This document shows positions 55,942 through 64,000 of a stretch of 64,000 nt of DNA, piece by piece. Each line of letters begins with the position of its first letter. Position 1 is the first letter of the stretch. The notes under the pieces were generated by a model. That model ran no database searches. It worked only from the letters and a program-made list of their open reading frames with translations, and was not told where the DNA came from. Source of the DNA: a virus; IMG/VR virus record IMGVR_UViG_3300025000_000083, positions 1-64,000 of that record; one strand, given 5' to 3'. A program made the translations under genes and the position numbers.

Positions 55942-58236
55942 TTATGATACGGGTACTGCCGATTCTACCTCTGATGTCTTTTCGATGATATTAAGAGAGC
56001 TCTGTAATCCAAGTTTTTCCATGTCTCTTTCGTGTTGCAACTTGGCATATTTCTCATCAATCTGCTTTTTAGCATCATAAACTCTTATTTCCTCATCTGA
56101 CTTAACTTTTTCCTCAGCTTTTAAAAGTTCATCTTTCAGCTTAATTGCTTCTTGTTCCCGTTGTTTATCCAAGTTCATGTTAGCTTCTTGTAACTTCTGC
56201 TGTCTTTCCTTATTCTTTTTGGTTTTGTGGTTCAAGAATGCCTCTGCGTATTTCAAACTACCTCCTTCAAGAAGTCTTTCGATCATCAAAAAGTCGGCCA
56301 ACTCAATCCCGATTATACCATCCCGGTCAGGATTCATTGCCTGTACTGCTGCCTGACGGATGATCTCTTTCCTCTCTTTCGTGGGTTTTGCCTCATATTT
56401 GATGTAATAATCAGCATCCACGGTGTCTGCGCCTACGCTTATAACCTGCACCCCTATTGTGCCTATCACGGGCATATAACCCTTATAAGCCTCTTTATCA
56501 TGGGCAATAAGCAATTGTAATCTCAGAGAGATGTTCCTTGCCGTTTGCTCCTTAATGTCAATATAGCCACTGTAAATAGGTCTGAGTGCGTTATTAGTTG
56601 CTGCAAGTGCCATTTCCGACCCTCCTACCGACATCTCGGGATTAGGTGCGGATGCGTCTGCAATCTGATTTATGCCTGTAAGTTCACGTATAGCATTGGT
56701 GTTGAACTCGAATAATGTCAGGAACTCATTTAGCTGTGCGCCTATGCCTCCCTGTAACTCCTGTATCGGGTTTCTGCCTGCAGGGAGATTGGGATTACCC
56801 TTATGTGTGGTGGCTTTCCAGATCAAGTCTCCGGTTTGCCTCTTGATCTTTAATATCTCCAATGGCTGCATCTTGTTTGTGCCAAGGGTCATATTTTGAA
56901 GTGACGTGAACTCAATGGCAATACCCGGAGGTGATGCCATGGCTATTGCGTTCTGCAGCTTATAAAATCCGAGTGCCATCTGGTCAAGATGTGCTTCTGA
57001 CAAACTTACCAGTGACCTGTATGGTAGTTTGTAAAGGTGATATGACAACTCCACTTCTTTCTTGCCCGGACGTGGCACATCATACTGCAAGCCAAAATCA
57101 TAAACATAACCGGAACCGATAATCCACTTGCACTTATAAACAACTTTTATGTCAAACTTCTCAGTTTTCTTCTTATCGGTGTTATAGACTTTTCCAAACT
57201 CCTCATCATACATGTTCTCTGTACCATCAGGTGCTTTTCTCTTGGTCTTATACTTGCTGTTTACCGAGAACCATTCTGCATCCATGACATCAACAAGAAA
57301 TCCGTCATAGTTGCCTGTGTGCATATCGTCATCGTAACTGTAACTGTCAAGGGATGGGTTACCTCCTACTCCTCCATACTGCTTTGCCAATGCCTGTAAT
57401 TCGCTTTCGGGAATATCGGGGTTAAGTTTACGAAGGTCTGATATTGTTACTTGGATGATCTCGCCACCATATTCCATGTTGCGGTGGTCATTGTGCTTTG
57501 AGTATTGACCTACAAAGACTCCGGGGTCAACATATCGCACATTTACTTTCTTGGTGTACTGATCGGTATAGTCCTTTGTTGCTGCACAGTTGATTACGCA
57601 AAAGTCACGTATGATCTGTTTCTTAATCTCTTTCCACTGTGATATGTAGAATGTATAGTCAAGTCCCTGCTCGATCTCTGTCTCCTTGGCAAGTTTAAAT
57701 CCCCCTGCTCCTTCATACAGATTCAGCTCTTCCATTGACTCAGGCACGTATTCACCTGACCGGTCAATTCCCATGGATTTGTCAATATAGTCAAGTGTCT
57801 CTTTGAACTTCATCCGGTACTGCATATCCAGTTTTGCAGATTCTTTTTCTTCGGTGCTGGATGGGTCAACGGCTGTGGCTACCACCTGATGATCGGTCTG
57901 CTCCATCATGCCCTCAACCACTCTCAGGAACTTAGGCATCACAGAATATACCTCCCAACTGATGTTCATATATCCGGTGACTGCGCCATTGGCTTCACTT
58001 ACGTCAACTAATATTTTCTGGTATTTAAGGGGACTCTGACGACCATCTGCAAGTAACCTCAGATGCTTTATTTCATCAATGGCACTGTAAGGGATGGCTG
58101 TTTTGCCCTGTCGCCAGCGAGCATACATGGCTTCACACCACTGTTTGCCCCATTTTTCATTCTTATCATCTGGATTGATGTCGTCTTTTGGAAAGGCATA
58201 TCCACCTTTTATGTATTGCTCAAATGCGACTGCCAT
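55942..58236 (-). CDS. Portal protein
   Basis: 764 residues, large for a portal and typical of crAss-like and other Bacteroidetes podoviruses. Long helical stem-like stretches follow a beta-rich wing (LVSLSEAHLDQMALGFYKLQ, then NAIRELTGINQIADASAPNP). The NAIRELTGINQ motif lies in the helix before the tunnel loop of such portals. The C-terminus ends in a very charged coiled coil (KEDELLKAEEKVKSDEEIRV-type). It forms the dodecameric DNA channel and binds the terminase, whose gene is just upstream. Confidence 0.75.
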   Translation of the reverse strand: MAVAFEQYIKGGYAFPKDDINPDDKNEKWGKQWCEAMYARWRQGKTAIPYSAIDEIKHLRLLADGRQSPLKYQKILVDVSEANGAVTGYMNISWEVYSVMPKFLRVVEGMMEQTDHQVVATAVDPSSTEEKESAKLDMQYRMKFKETLDYIDKSMGIDRSGEYVPESMEELNLYEGAGGFKLAKETEIEQGLDYTFYISQWKEIKKQIIRDFCVINCAATKDYTDQYTKKVNVRYVDPGVFVGQYSKHNDHRNMEYGGEIIQVTISDLRKLNPDIPESELQALAKQYGGVGGNPSLDSYSYDDDMHTGNYDGFLVDVMDAEWFSVNSKYKTKRKAPDGTENMYDEEFGKVYNTDKKKTEKFDIKVVYKCKWIIGSGYVYDFGLQYDVPRPGKKEVELSYHLYKLPYRSLVSLSEAHLDQMALGFYKLQNAIAMASPPGIAIEFTSLQNMTLGTNKMQPLEILKIKRQTGDLIWKATTHKGNPNLPAGRNPIQELQGGIGAQLNEFLTLFEFNTNAIRELTGINQIADASAPNPEMSVGGSEMALAATNNALRPIYSGYIDIKEQTARNISLRLQLLIAHDKEAYKGYMPVIGTIGVQVISVGADTVDADYYIKYEAKPTKERKEIIRQAAVQAMNPDRDGIIGIELADFLMIERLLEGGSLKYAEAFLNHKTKKNKERQQKLQEANMNLDKQREQEAIKLKDELLKAEEKVKSDEEIRVYDAKKQIDEKYAKLQHERDMEKLGLQSSLNIIEKTSEVESAVPVS

Positions 58237-58257
58237 GTGTTAGAAATTTGAGTAAAG

Positions 58258-60504
58258 TTAATAACTTCTCAGCGAACTGTAAGTGATCTTCTTTAAATAA
58301 TTGTCCATGGTGTACCCCTTTTCATCTATCTGTGCTATCTCATCAAATAATCCACGTGTGCCAAGTAATGCGTACCCCCCTGCTGTGAATAGGTCATAAT
58401 TAGTCATATCCTCCGGGCCATCAATATCCCTGCACTCCTCCAATATCTCAGTGTGATTCTCTATATCTGCTTCATTCTCAATCCATGTCATGTACTCTGT
58501 AAAGATGTCCTGTTTAGTGCGGTTTGCGGTGTCACCGGGGGTGTTGCTTATCTTGAATGAGTTCGGGTCCATCTTATAAAGCAAGTATCCCTGATAACCC
58601 CTGTCTCTGAAATAGTCCCACAGGAACGGCACGTCAATCTCAGGGAACATAGGCACTCCGAAATAGATGCACATCATCAACATATCCTCTCCATAGATGT
58701 TCTTGTCGTATGTCCTCTGAGCATAGGTGCAGGCAAACTTACGCTTCATCGCGAAGTCACCATCCTTTATCATCCCTTTCTTGACTACTGCACCACCTCC
58801 TTTGGACTTGCGATTTCCCTTGGTGATGTTGAACTTGAACGGGTCTCCTCCGGCTACTCCCCAATGGGCATTGGCAGGCTTCCACCCTTCCTCCTCGTCA
58901 CTCCAAAACTTCTTATTCGATTCATTGTCATTTAGCTGGTGGCTTATCCTGAATTTGCCCTGTGAATTAGCGACAAACTCCACCCTACTGTCCCTGATAT
59001 TTCCCTTCCATACAAGGTTGCCTACTGCTATATTTTGTCTGCTGAAGGATAGTTCATCAATATATGATTCGAGTTTGTTCATGTTGAACCCTGATGACTT
59101 GGCTGATGTGCGAAAACACTCTGCAAACCGTATCGGGAACTTGCGTATCTCCTCAGACAATGCCTCCTGATCACCCTTTGCGGAATAACTCTTTCTCTGG
59201 TTTAAGATGTACTCTTTTGCTCCAATGTCACTTCCGATGTACTCTCTCTGCTGTTTATTTGGTGTGTGGATGACACTCATTCCGTACTCATCAATGAACC
59301 CATCCAATCCATCATAGGCGGGTATAAACAATGTGGCAAGTCCTGACTCCGGCTGACCATTGGGGTTTCTCCGGTAATAATTACTCATCTCACACTGATG
59401 CTTAAACACACGACCTCCCCCTTTTTCCATCTCTCCAACAGTAGATGTCTTTATGGTGAACCCCTTGATGTTCACACCCTCTCCCAATGTCTCTTTTACT
59501 ACAAGGTGACGTGTCCAGCATGATAGTCCCTCGGTAAGTTTTCCCACCTCATCATCGTGGTGAAAATAGAGTTTCCATCCGTCATAAGCCCTTGGGTCTG
59601 CCACGGCATAGTTGATACTCGACTCCAATCCTAACTGAGACATGGACAATGAGCCACGTGATGAAAGTCTTGTGGACGGAGGTGCAAATGACAGTTCTGT
59701 TTTTGGTGATGTGGATCCTTCGTAAAGAGGTTTGAAGAAGAACGGCAGCTTCTTCCATGGCTGTACGAGATGAACCAGAAAACACGCTCTGGCAGCCTTG
59801 TCGTTCATCGACTGAATACCCCCTCTTGCATTGAGCATACGGCTTATGATCTCATAACCTATGCACTCAGCCTTGTATGTTGCTCCTTCACGTCTGTGCT
59901 TGGGATAGTTGAACCCATAGAATAACCTCCTCTTAAACTCTGTCCATTCATAGTTGCCTCTCTTATCTGTAATGGCAATACCATTGGCGTCACACTTGGG
60001 TGCTTTTGTCTCAGTATAAATCTTCCGTGCAAATAAAAAGAATCTCCTGTCCCTATCCCTATATTTTGGCAGTCCGACATCAATACTCCACCATCCACAA
60101 TAGAAATGATGCCATCCGTCAATATATGTAGGTACTCCGTTATTGTAAAACCAATAGCCATTAAGCCTCCTGTCCCATTGTAGTTTTATAAACGCAATTT
60201 CTTCCTCGTATATATCCTGATGTGCTTCCAGTTCTGCCCATATATCGTCAAGGGTTTCAAGTTTCGACTGCAGTTCTTTCAGTCTCTTTGGCATTTTGGG
60301 AGGATGCCACATCTGCTCTCTTGCAGGAAGTCCCCAGTTATCTATCAGGTGTGGCTCCGGTGGCTGTGGAAGGACTATCTCTATTGGGATAAGGTCTTTG
60401 TCATCGGTGTTCACAAATACGCTCTTTTCCGCATCCTGATACCCTGCCAATATCTGAGCATCAACCTCCTTGTAATATCGTTTTAAGAGTGCGAGTGAGT
60501 TCAT
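58258..60504 (-). CDS. terL: Terminase large subunit
   Basis: 748 residues. ATPase signature: a deviant Walker A in KHRREGATYK (about 202-211), then PWKKLPFFFKPLYEGSTSPK and a Walker B-type FHHDDEVGK (about 310). The nuclease half carries GVAGGDPFKFN, with the acidic residue, and PMFPEIDVPFLWDY. The N-terminal 200 residues include YWFYNNGVPTYIDGWHHFYC, a hallmark of TerL in Bacteroidetes phages. It packages DNA into the head through the portal and cuts concatemers. Its start overlaps the methyltransferase-glycosyltransferase gene by 4 bases. Confidence 0.85.
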   Translation of the reverse strand: MNSLALLKRYYKEVDAQILAGYQDAEKSVFVNTDDKDLIPIEIVLPQPPEPHLIDNWGLPAREQMWHPPKMPKRLKELQSKLETLDDIWAELEAHQDIYEEEIAFIKLQWDRRLNGYWFYNNGVPTYIDGWHHFYCGWWSIDVGLPKYRDRDRRFFLFARKIYTETKAPKCDANGIAITDKRGNYEWTEFKRRLFYGFNYPKHRREGATYKAECIGYEIISRMLNARGGIQSMNDKAARACFLVHLVQPWKKLPFFFKPLYEGSTSPKTELSFAPPSTRLSSRGSLSMSQLGLESSINYAVADPRAYDGWKLYFHHDDEVGKLTEGLSCWTRHLVVKETLGEGVNIKGFTIKTSTVGEMEKGGGRVFKHQCEMSNYYRRNPNGQPESGLATLFIPAYDGLDGFIDEYGMSVIHTPNKQQREYIGSDIGAKEYILNQRKSYSAKGDQEALSEEIRKFPIRFAECFRTSAKSSGFNMNKLESYIDELSFSRQNIAVGNLVWKGNIRDSRVEFVANSQGKFRISHQLNDNESNKKFWSDEEEGWKPANAHWGVAGGDPFKFNITKGNRKSKGGGAVVKKGMIKDGDFAMKRKFACTYAQRTYDKNIYGEDMLMMCIYFGVPMFPEIDVPFLWDYFRDRGYQGYLLYKMDPNSFKISNTPGDTANRTKQDIFTEYMTWIENEADIENHTEILEECRDIDGPEDMTNYDLFTAGGYALLGTRGLFDEIAQIDEKGYTMDNYLKKITYSSLRSY

Positions 60505-61832
60505 TGTGGTGTCGATTTGCCATGCAAGGTATAACCTTCTTCGTCATGGTGACATGTGAGTGTCGTTATAAGATACCCTTTTTTGCCTGTTGCCTTCATC
60601 TCTGCTGCAAGCCTCTCCCATAGATCAGCATCGGCAGGATTGGCTTTCCCTGTTGCTTCAAACACATCCCTTGCCCTTAATTGGGTGTCGGAATACTTTA
60701 TACATGAACTCGAGCAGATCATTCCTCCGGGTACGGGAAGAAACTCAATCACCTGATCTGTTTTCGGAAGATATGGCAGGTGAATGTTTGAGTATGATGC
60801 CATGGTGCAGACAAACAGTGGATTCTTTTCTTCGATGACCTTATTGATCAACTCCAAGTGATTTGGTTCCCACCAATCATCATGGTCATGGTGACAGATA
60901 TAGTTTATCCCGTCCTTTAATGCCTCTGCAATGCCTGTTAATACTGCGGTGTTGCCACCTATGCTCCATAGTTCCATGCTCCCTGCCTGATACTTCTCAC
61001 GTTCTACTGCATGCGGAAGATTAATACATTTCACATTCAGATAAGGTGACACAACCGACTTCAACTCCTGATCATTTTCATAATGGTCTCCCATAACATA
61101 TACCTGATAGTTTCTGAATGTCTGCAGGCTGATCTTTGATAATGCACGGTTAAGGTATCCGGGTGTCTTACCATCCCTGCGCATATACGTGGAGATGACA
61201 ATGCCAATCTTCGGATTATTCTTTTTCAGGATGAAGCAATTACTATTGGTTATCTCTTTCGGAAATGCGCCTATCTCATTCTTTAATGAGCCAATGATCT
61301 CATATCCTCCCTGTAATGTTGTTAGCACCTTATCAACTGCAGGTCTTACTTCTGGACTGAATTGACTGTCAAGGTAGTCATCAAAAACTATGTATCCTCC
61401 TGCCTTGACTAATCCCGAATACATATTGAAGTCCTGAATGACATCATCAAATGAGTGTCCTCCGTCAATAAAGAGTATGTCAATACCATTTCCCCTGAGT
61501 GCTGTTCGTAACCTGTTGAAAACTGCATTATCATGTGAACTGCCCTGTATGTACTCAAATCGGTTTCCGAGAACATTGTGCCTTAAAACATTTGCTGTGG
61601 CGGTTCCTGGTGCTATGGGCATGCCTGTGTCAATTGAGAACACATTTGTATTGGGTCTCTGAGTCATAAGACACGCACTCGCTCCGGCATAGCATCCTAT
61701 CTCCACATAGTTTATTGTGCCGTGAAACAACCTTCCGATGTCATACAACACATGGAAATGATGGTGGAATGTCTTTATGGTTTTACTGATGTGCTCAGTC
61801 AGGATGACGGATTCTCTTGAATGGACTATCAT
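60501..61832 (-). CDS. Methyltransferase-glycosyltransferase fusion, 443 aa
   Basis: Two domains. Residues about 40-200 are a class I SAM methyltransferase (Methyltransf_24 type): YVEIGCYAGASACL as the SAM site, FSIDTGMPI, DILFIDGGHSFDD and GGYIVFDDY. Residues about 207-430 are a GT2-type glycosyltransferase: KIGIVISTYMRRDGKT start, then CHHDHDDWWEPNHLEL as DxD motif. One protein could both methylate and transfer a sugar on a common acceptor. It is joined to terL and to the glycosyltransferase upstream by 4-base overlaps. Substrate unknown. Confidence 0.75.
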   Translation of the reverse strand: MIVHSRESVILTEHISKTIKTFHHHFHVLYDIGRLFHGTINYVEIGCYAGASACLMTQRPNTNVFSIDTGMPIAPGTATANVLRHNVLGNRFEYIQGSSHDNAVFNRLRTALRGNGIDILFIDGGHSFDDVIQDFNMYSGLVKAGGYIVFDDYLDSQFSPEVRPAVDKVLTTLQGGYEIIGSLKNEIGAFPKEITNSNCFILKKNNPKIGIVISTYMRRDGKTPGYLNRALSKISLQTFRNYQVYVMGDHYENDQELKSVVSPYLNVKCINLPHAVEREKYQAGSMELWSIGGNTAVLTGIAEALKDGINYICHHDHDDWWEPNHLELINKVIEEKNPLFVCTMASYSNIHLPYLPKTDQVIEFLPVPGGMICSSSCIKYSDTQLRARDVFEATGKANPADADLWERLAAEMKATGKKGYLITTLTCHHDEEGYTLHGKSTPQ

Positions 61833-62530
61833 ACTATTTTGCGGTAGTTACATGTTTTTGTCTGATTGAAAATATTAGGATTGTTCTTTCTGAACTCATA
61901 GTACGGGTGTCCCTTCACATAATAGTCCCACGTCAGGTGATAGGCTTTACTGATCTTTGTCTTTACCCATTTAAGCCTCTTTGATGCACATGCCATGCGA
62001 AAATCATTGTCTAATGCTTTCGGGGCATTGAGCATTATGTCAAGATTCCTGTTCTTTAGAGTCATTAGATGCGCTCCTGTCAGACATTCCACATAATTAT
62101 TCCCAATAAAAGTCGGCTTTGGTAGCCAATCGGAAGGCTTTGCCAAATGATGCGGAAAATTAGTCATCTTTAAATCGACTGTGCACACTCCTATCTCCGG
62201 TCTCTCCAATATACCTCCCATCTCTGCAAAGGTGAATGTGATGTCGTCTATAAGTAAATCTCCATCGGTGAATGTGATGTATGAATACTGCCGGAGTAAC
62301 ATCTGATAGTCTTTCAGAAATCGCTTTACCGCATTATCCCCTATGTTTTCCTCAAACTGGACGTATCCTGCGAGTCTCTTATCCTTGAAATATGCCTCTA
62401 TCTGAGGACTGTTTGGACTTGGATTCTCAATGATGAAATAATCCACTGCATCCATATAAATGCTCTCAAAGCACTTAACGATATGTTCATAGTTATTAAA
62501 ACACCACAATATGCAGATGTGTTCTTTCAT
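61829..62530 (-). CDS. Glycosyltransferase, GT2-like, 233 aa
   Basis: Starts MKEHICILWCFNNYEHIVKC. The GT-A like pattern has FIIENPSPNS, then ITFTDGDLLIDDITFTF with a DxD motif (about 85-101), and a later NRNLDIMLNAPKALDNDFRM containing an Asp-rich base position. A small compact enzyme. It is coupled by 4-base overlaps to both neighbours. It probably adds a sugar to the glycan made with help of the NeuD-like and PLP proteins; acceptor unknown. Confidence 0.65.
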   Translation of the reverse strand: MKEHICILWCFNNYEHIVKCFESIYMDAVDYFIIENPSPNSPQIEAYFKDKRLAGYVQFEENIGDNAVKRFLKDYQMLLRQYSYITFTDGDLLIDDITFTFAEMGGILERPEIGVCTVDLKMTNFPHHLAKPSDWLPKPTFIGNNYVECLTGAHLMTLKNRNLDIMLNAPKALDNDFRMACASKRLKWVKTKISKAYHLTWDYYVKGHPYYEFRKNNPNIFNQTKTCNYRKIV

Positions 62531-63156
62531 TTACTATGGTAATTTGACACGACCACCTTGGTTATCGGCTCGTATGTGAGTAGCGTATTGTTCTCAATAT
62601 CCTTATCCACAGTCATCCCCGCATGTATGCCATTATCCCTGCCAATTCGGATATGAGGTGCAACTGCTGTCCTTATGCCAAAGAAGTTATTGCAGTTTAC
62701 CGACACGTGGCCACAGAGTATTGTGGCTGACAGGACGTTGTTATTCCCCACCTTGCAGTCATGCCCGATTATTGACTGAGGACAAAAGTGATTGAAGTCC
62801 CCAATCTCAGTGTTTGCACCTATCATCACGTATGGATGTACAATATTGCCCTCTCCCATAACCGATGGCTCCTGAATTATTGCCAAGGGGTGTAATAGGT
62901 TGATGAACTTGCCTCCACGTGCCTTCATTTTCTCAATCATCTTCCACCGGAACTCAATGTTTGTCATCCCAATCACAAAGCGGTCATCCTCCTGTATCTC
63001 ATAACTGTCAATGTCTCCGAGTATGGGTTCCTTTAACTGGTATCGCTTCCAATATTTTTCGATGTTGTAATCAAATTCGAGATAACCTTTGATGTCCATG
63101 TCAAACCACTGCAGTTCTGATGCTACTGCACCTGTGCCTATGATGATTATGTTCAT
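62527..63156 (-). CDS. NeuD/PglD-like sugar O- or N-acyltransferase
   Basis: 209 residues. A Rossmann-like N-terminal half (NIIIIGTGAVASELQWFDM, 2-20) is followed by left-handed parallel beta-helix hexapeptide repeats (about 85-195), including the PglD/NeuD catalytic-type His in SIIGHDCKVGN and later IRIGRDNGIHAGMTVDKDI. Such enzymes acetylate or acylate an amino sugar, usually a nucleotide-linked one, using acyl-CoA or an acyl carrier protein. Its ATG overlaps the PLP protein stop by 4 bases. Combined with ACP and the aminotransferase it suggests synthesis of an N-acyl amino sugar. Confidence 0.75.
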   Translation of the reverse strand: MNIIIIGTGAVASELQWFDMDIKGYLEFDYNIEKYWKRYQLKEPILGDIDSYEIQEDDRFVIGMTNIEFRWKMIEKMKARGGKFINLLHPLAIIQEPSVMGEGNIVHPYVMIGANTEIGDFNHFCPQSIIGHDCKVGNNNVLSATILCGHVSVNCNNFFGIRTAVAPHIRIGRDNGIHAGMTVDKDIENNTLLTYEPITKVVVSNYHSK

Positions 63157-63782
63157 GGTTTCGTGTATATGGGGAATTTACTGAGGTCTGGATATGGTAA
63201 TGTAATATTTGGCATAACCTTTTTGCTCCCATCGAGATTATAAAATTTTGCCATATTAAGCAATCCAAGACTTGCTATCATTGGATTCATATAGAAATTC
63301 CATCCCAAATCCGTAAAATTATCTTCATGGTAAGAAATTTCATTTCTCCCAGAGAAACGTGCTTTTTTAAACCACTCATAAGCATCCATGTCGTCTGTCA
63401 AAATACAACCACCCTTACCTAAATTCAAGTGTTTGAAAGCTCCGGTGAATGAACAACACATGAAATATCCCGGAACGTACATATCTGCGGTAAAGCATAA
63501 AGCAGAGTCTATTACGTTGACATCATGTAATTGATACCACCCTGTTAGGGTTTTTTCCCCTGTGTTATAAAATTTCACCGTTCCCCCTGCGTGAATTATT
63601 TCGCATGGAACGCTCATGTATGTGCGACAAGGGATGGATATCGTTAACCCTGTAATGTTTGCACATTTTAATGCAAGAAACAAAGCATTACTCTCATTAT
63701 CCGTGGTGACACAATACGGTGCTCCGGTGTATTTGGCAATCTCCAATTCAAATAGTTTAGTGACATTATGTGGATTCTCCAT
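63153..63782 (-). CDS. DegT/DnrJ/EryC1-type PLP aminotransferase, short form
   Basis: 209 residues from the ATG at 63782 (MENPHNVTKLFELEIAKYTG); an upstream ATG at 63806 overlaps the ACP gene more. The PLP fold is seen in PYCVTTDNESNALFLALKC, the SIPCRTYMSVPCEIIHAGGT strand, and FTGAFKHLNLGKGGCILTDD, where the Lys in FKHLN should bind PLP. Family members have about 370 residues; here the C-terminal domain is nearly absent. It could be a compact enzyme or a partner of a separate subunit. It would make an amino sugar. Confidence 0.7.
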   Translation of the reverse strand: MENPHNVTKLFELEIAKYTGAPYCVTTDNESNALFLALKCANITGLTISIPCRTYMSVPCEIIHAGGTVKFYNTGEKTLTGWYQLHDVNVIDSALCFTADMYVPGYFMCCSFTGAFKHLNLGKGGCILTDDMDAYEWFKKARFSGRNEISYHEDNFTDLGWNFYMNPMIASLGLLNMAKFYNLDGSKKVMPNITLPYPDLSKFPIYTKP

Positions 63783-64000
63783 GGCATTTTTGTATTGTGG
63801 CTTCAATCAACTTAAAACTGATCAAGTTCCCGACTATCTCATCCGGTATGGTGATGTCAAACTCCCTTTCAAGGAATACTATGAGATGCATGTGGCGCAA
63901 TGAATCCCAATTCTCAATGGTGTCCTGATTCGACTTATCGGTAATCTGCTCCACGGGAACACCGAATGCCTTTGCCATAATCGCCTTTATTCTTTCATTC
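63766..64000 (-). CDS. Acyl carrier protein, 5' end outside the window
   Basis: The frame reads NERIKAIMAKAFGVPVEQI before the Met at 63978, the usual ACP start region, so the gene begins beyond base 64000 and the Met at 63978 is internal. The ENWDSLRHMHLIVFLEREFD segment holds the DSL serine that carries phosphopantetheine, followed by the helix pattern of ACPs. It would carry an acyl group to the NeuD-like acyltransferase or another enzyme. It overlaps the aminotransferase gene by 17 bases. Confidence 0.8.
   Translation of the reverse strand, partial: NERIKAIMAKAFGVPVEQITDKSNQDTIENWDSLRHMHLIVFLEREFDITIPDEIVGNLISFKLIEATIQKCHGEST

Noticed and set aside
1-64000. CRISPR arrays, tRNA genes, integrase or transposase
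   Set aside because: No spaced repeat arrays, no complete T-arm/anticodon combinations and no recombinase motifs were found by reading both strands. A tRNAscan and HMM search would settle this.

Overview
The window is part of a tailed-phage genome whose host is very probably a member of the Bacteroidetes. Three things support the host call. Several promoters fit the Bacteroidetes consensus TTG-N19/20-TAnnTTTG. The virion proteins carry BACON-like, FISUMP and BspA-like repeat domains. Gene starts lack Shine-Dalgarno sequences and are often coupled by ATGA overlaps. The structural gene set (terminase, portal, scaffold-like, capsid, ring or tail-tube-like proteins, stabilization-protein pieces, very large internal virion protein, no tape measure or sheath recognised) suggests a short-tailed, distantly crAss-like phage. 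Both window edges cut the genome: an acyl carrier protein gene runs off the right end. No integrase, transposase, tRNA, CRISPR array or replicative DNA polymerase was seen.

Layout. Bases 64000 to 27300 (leftward) are the late operon. It begins with a surface-sugar cassette (ACP, PLP aminotransferase, NeuD/PglD-like acyltransferase, glycosyltransferase, methyltransferase-glycosyltransferase fusion). Most of these genes are joined to each other and to the terminase by 4-base overlaps. Terminase, portal, scaffold-like protein, capsid, connector or tail genes, receptor-facing proteins, internal virion proteins, an M15 endolysin and a spanin-like protein follow, and an intrinsic terminator at 27294-27322 closes the operon. 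Bases 27200 to 10216 (leftward) are the replication and recombination operon: HTH protein, primase-helicase, GroES-like protein, YqaJ exonuclease, RecT, RusA, an SSB-like protein, a Pol-beta-type nucleotidyltransferase, a NinG-like protein, a C39-like peptidase and many small unknowns. Bases 4852-9904 are mainly a rightward block of small early-type genes, with a winged-helix regulator behind an array of three dyads, a lytic transglycosylase and tiny membrane proteins. A short leftward cluster (6237-5475) lies between them. Bases 4248 to 1 (leftward) hold accessory and tail-like genes and a putative glycosyltransferase.

Nine homing endonuclease genes (four GIY-YIG, five HNH, several with AP2-like or NUMOD domains) are scattered through the window. 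The most unusual signal is in the leaders of several of them. Three leaders (3642-3741, 18820-18921, 28100-28200) share one folded architecture. A closing stem leads to a GATAG-hairpin-TGA core and then to a loop 7-mer that is exactly complementary to a 7-mer directly after the U-tract. In two leaders a second exact copy of that 7-mer lies one base before the start codon. The 7-mers differ between copies but stay complementary. Two further leaders (623-765, 21032-21164) can form pseudoknots of a second shared topology. This looks like an undescribed, covarying RNA element that could gate homing-endonuclease expression or act as a guide-like element.
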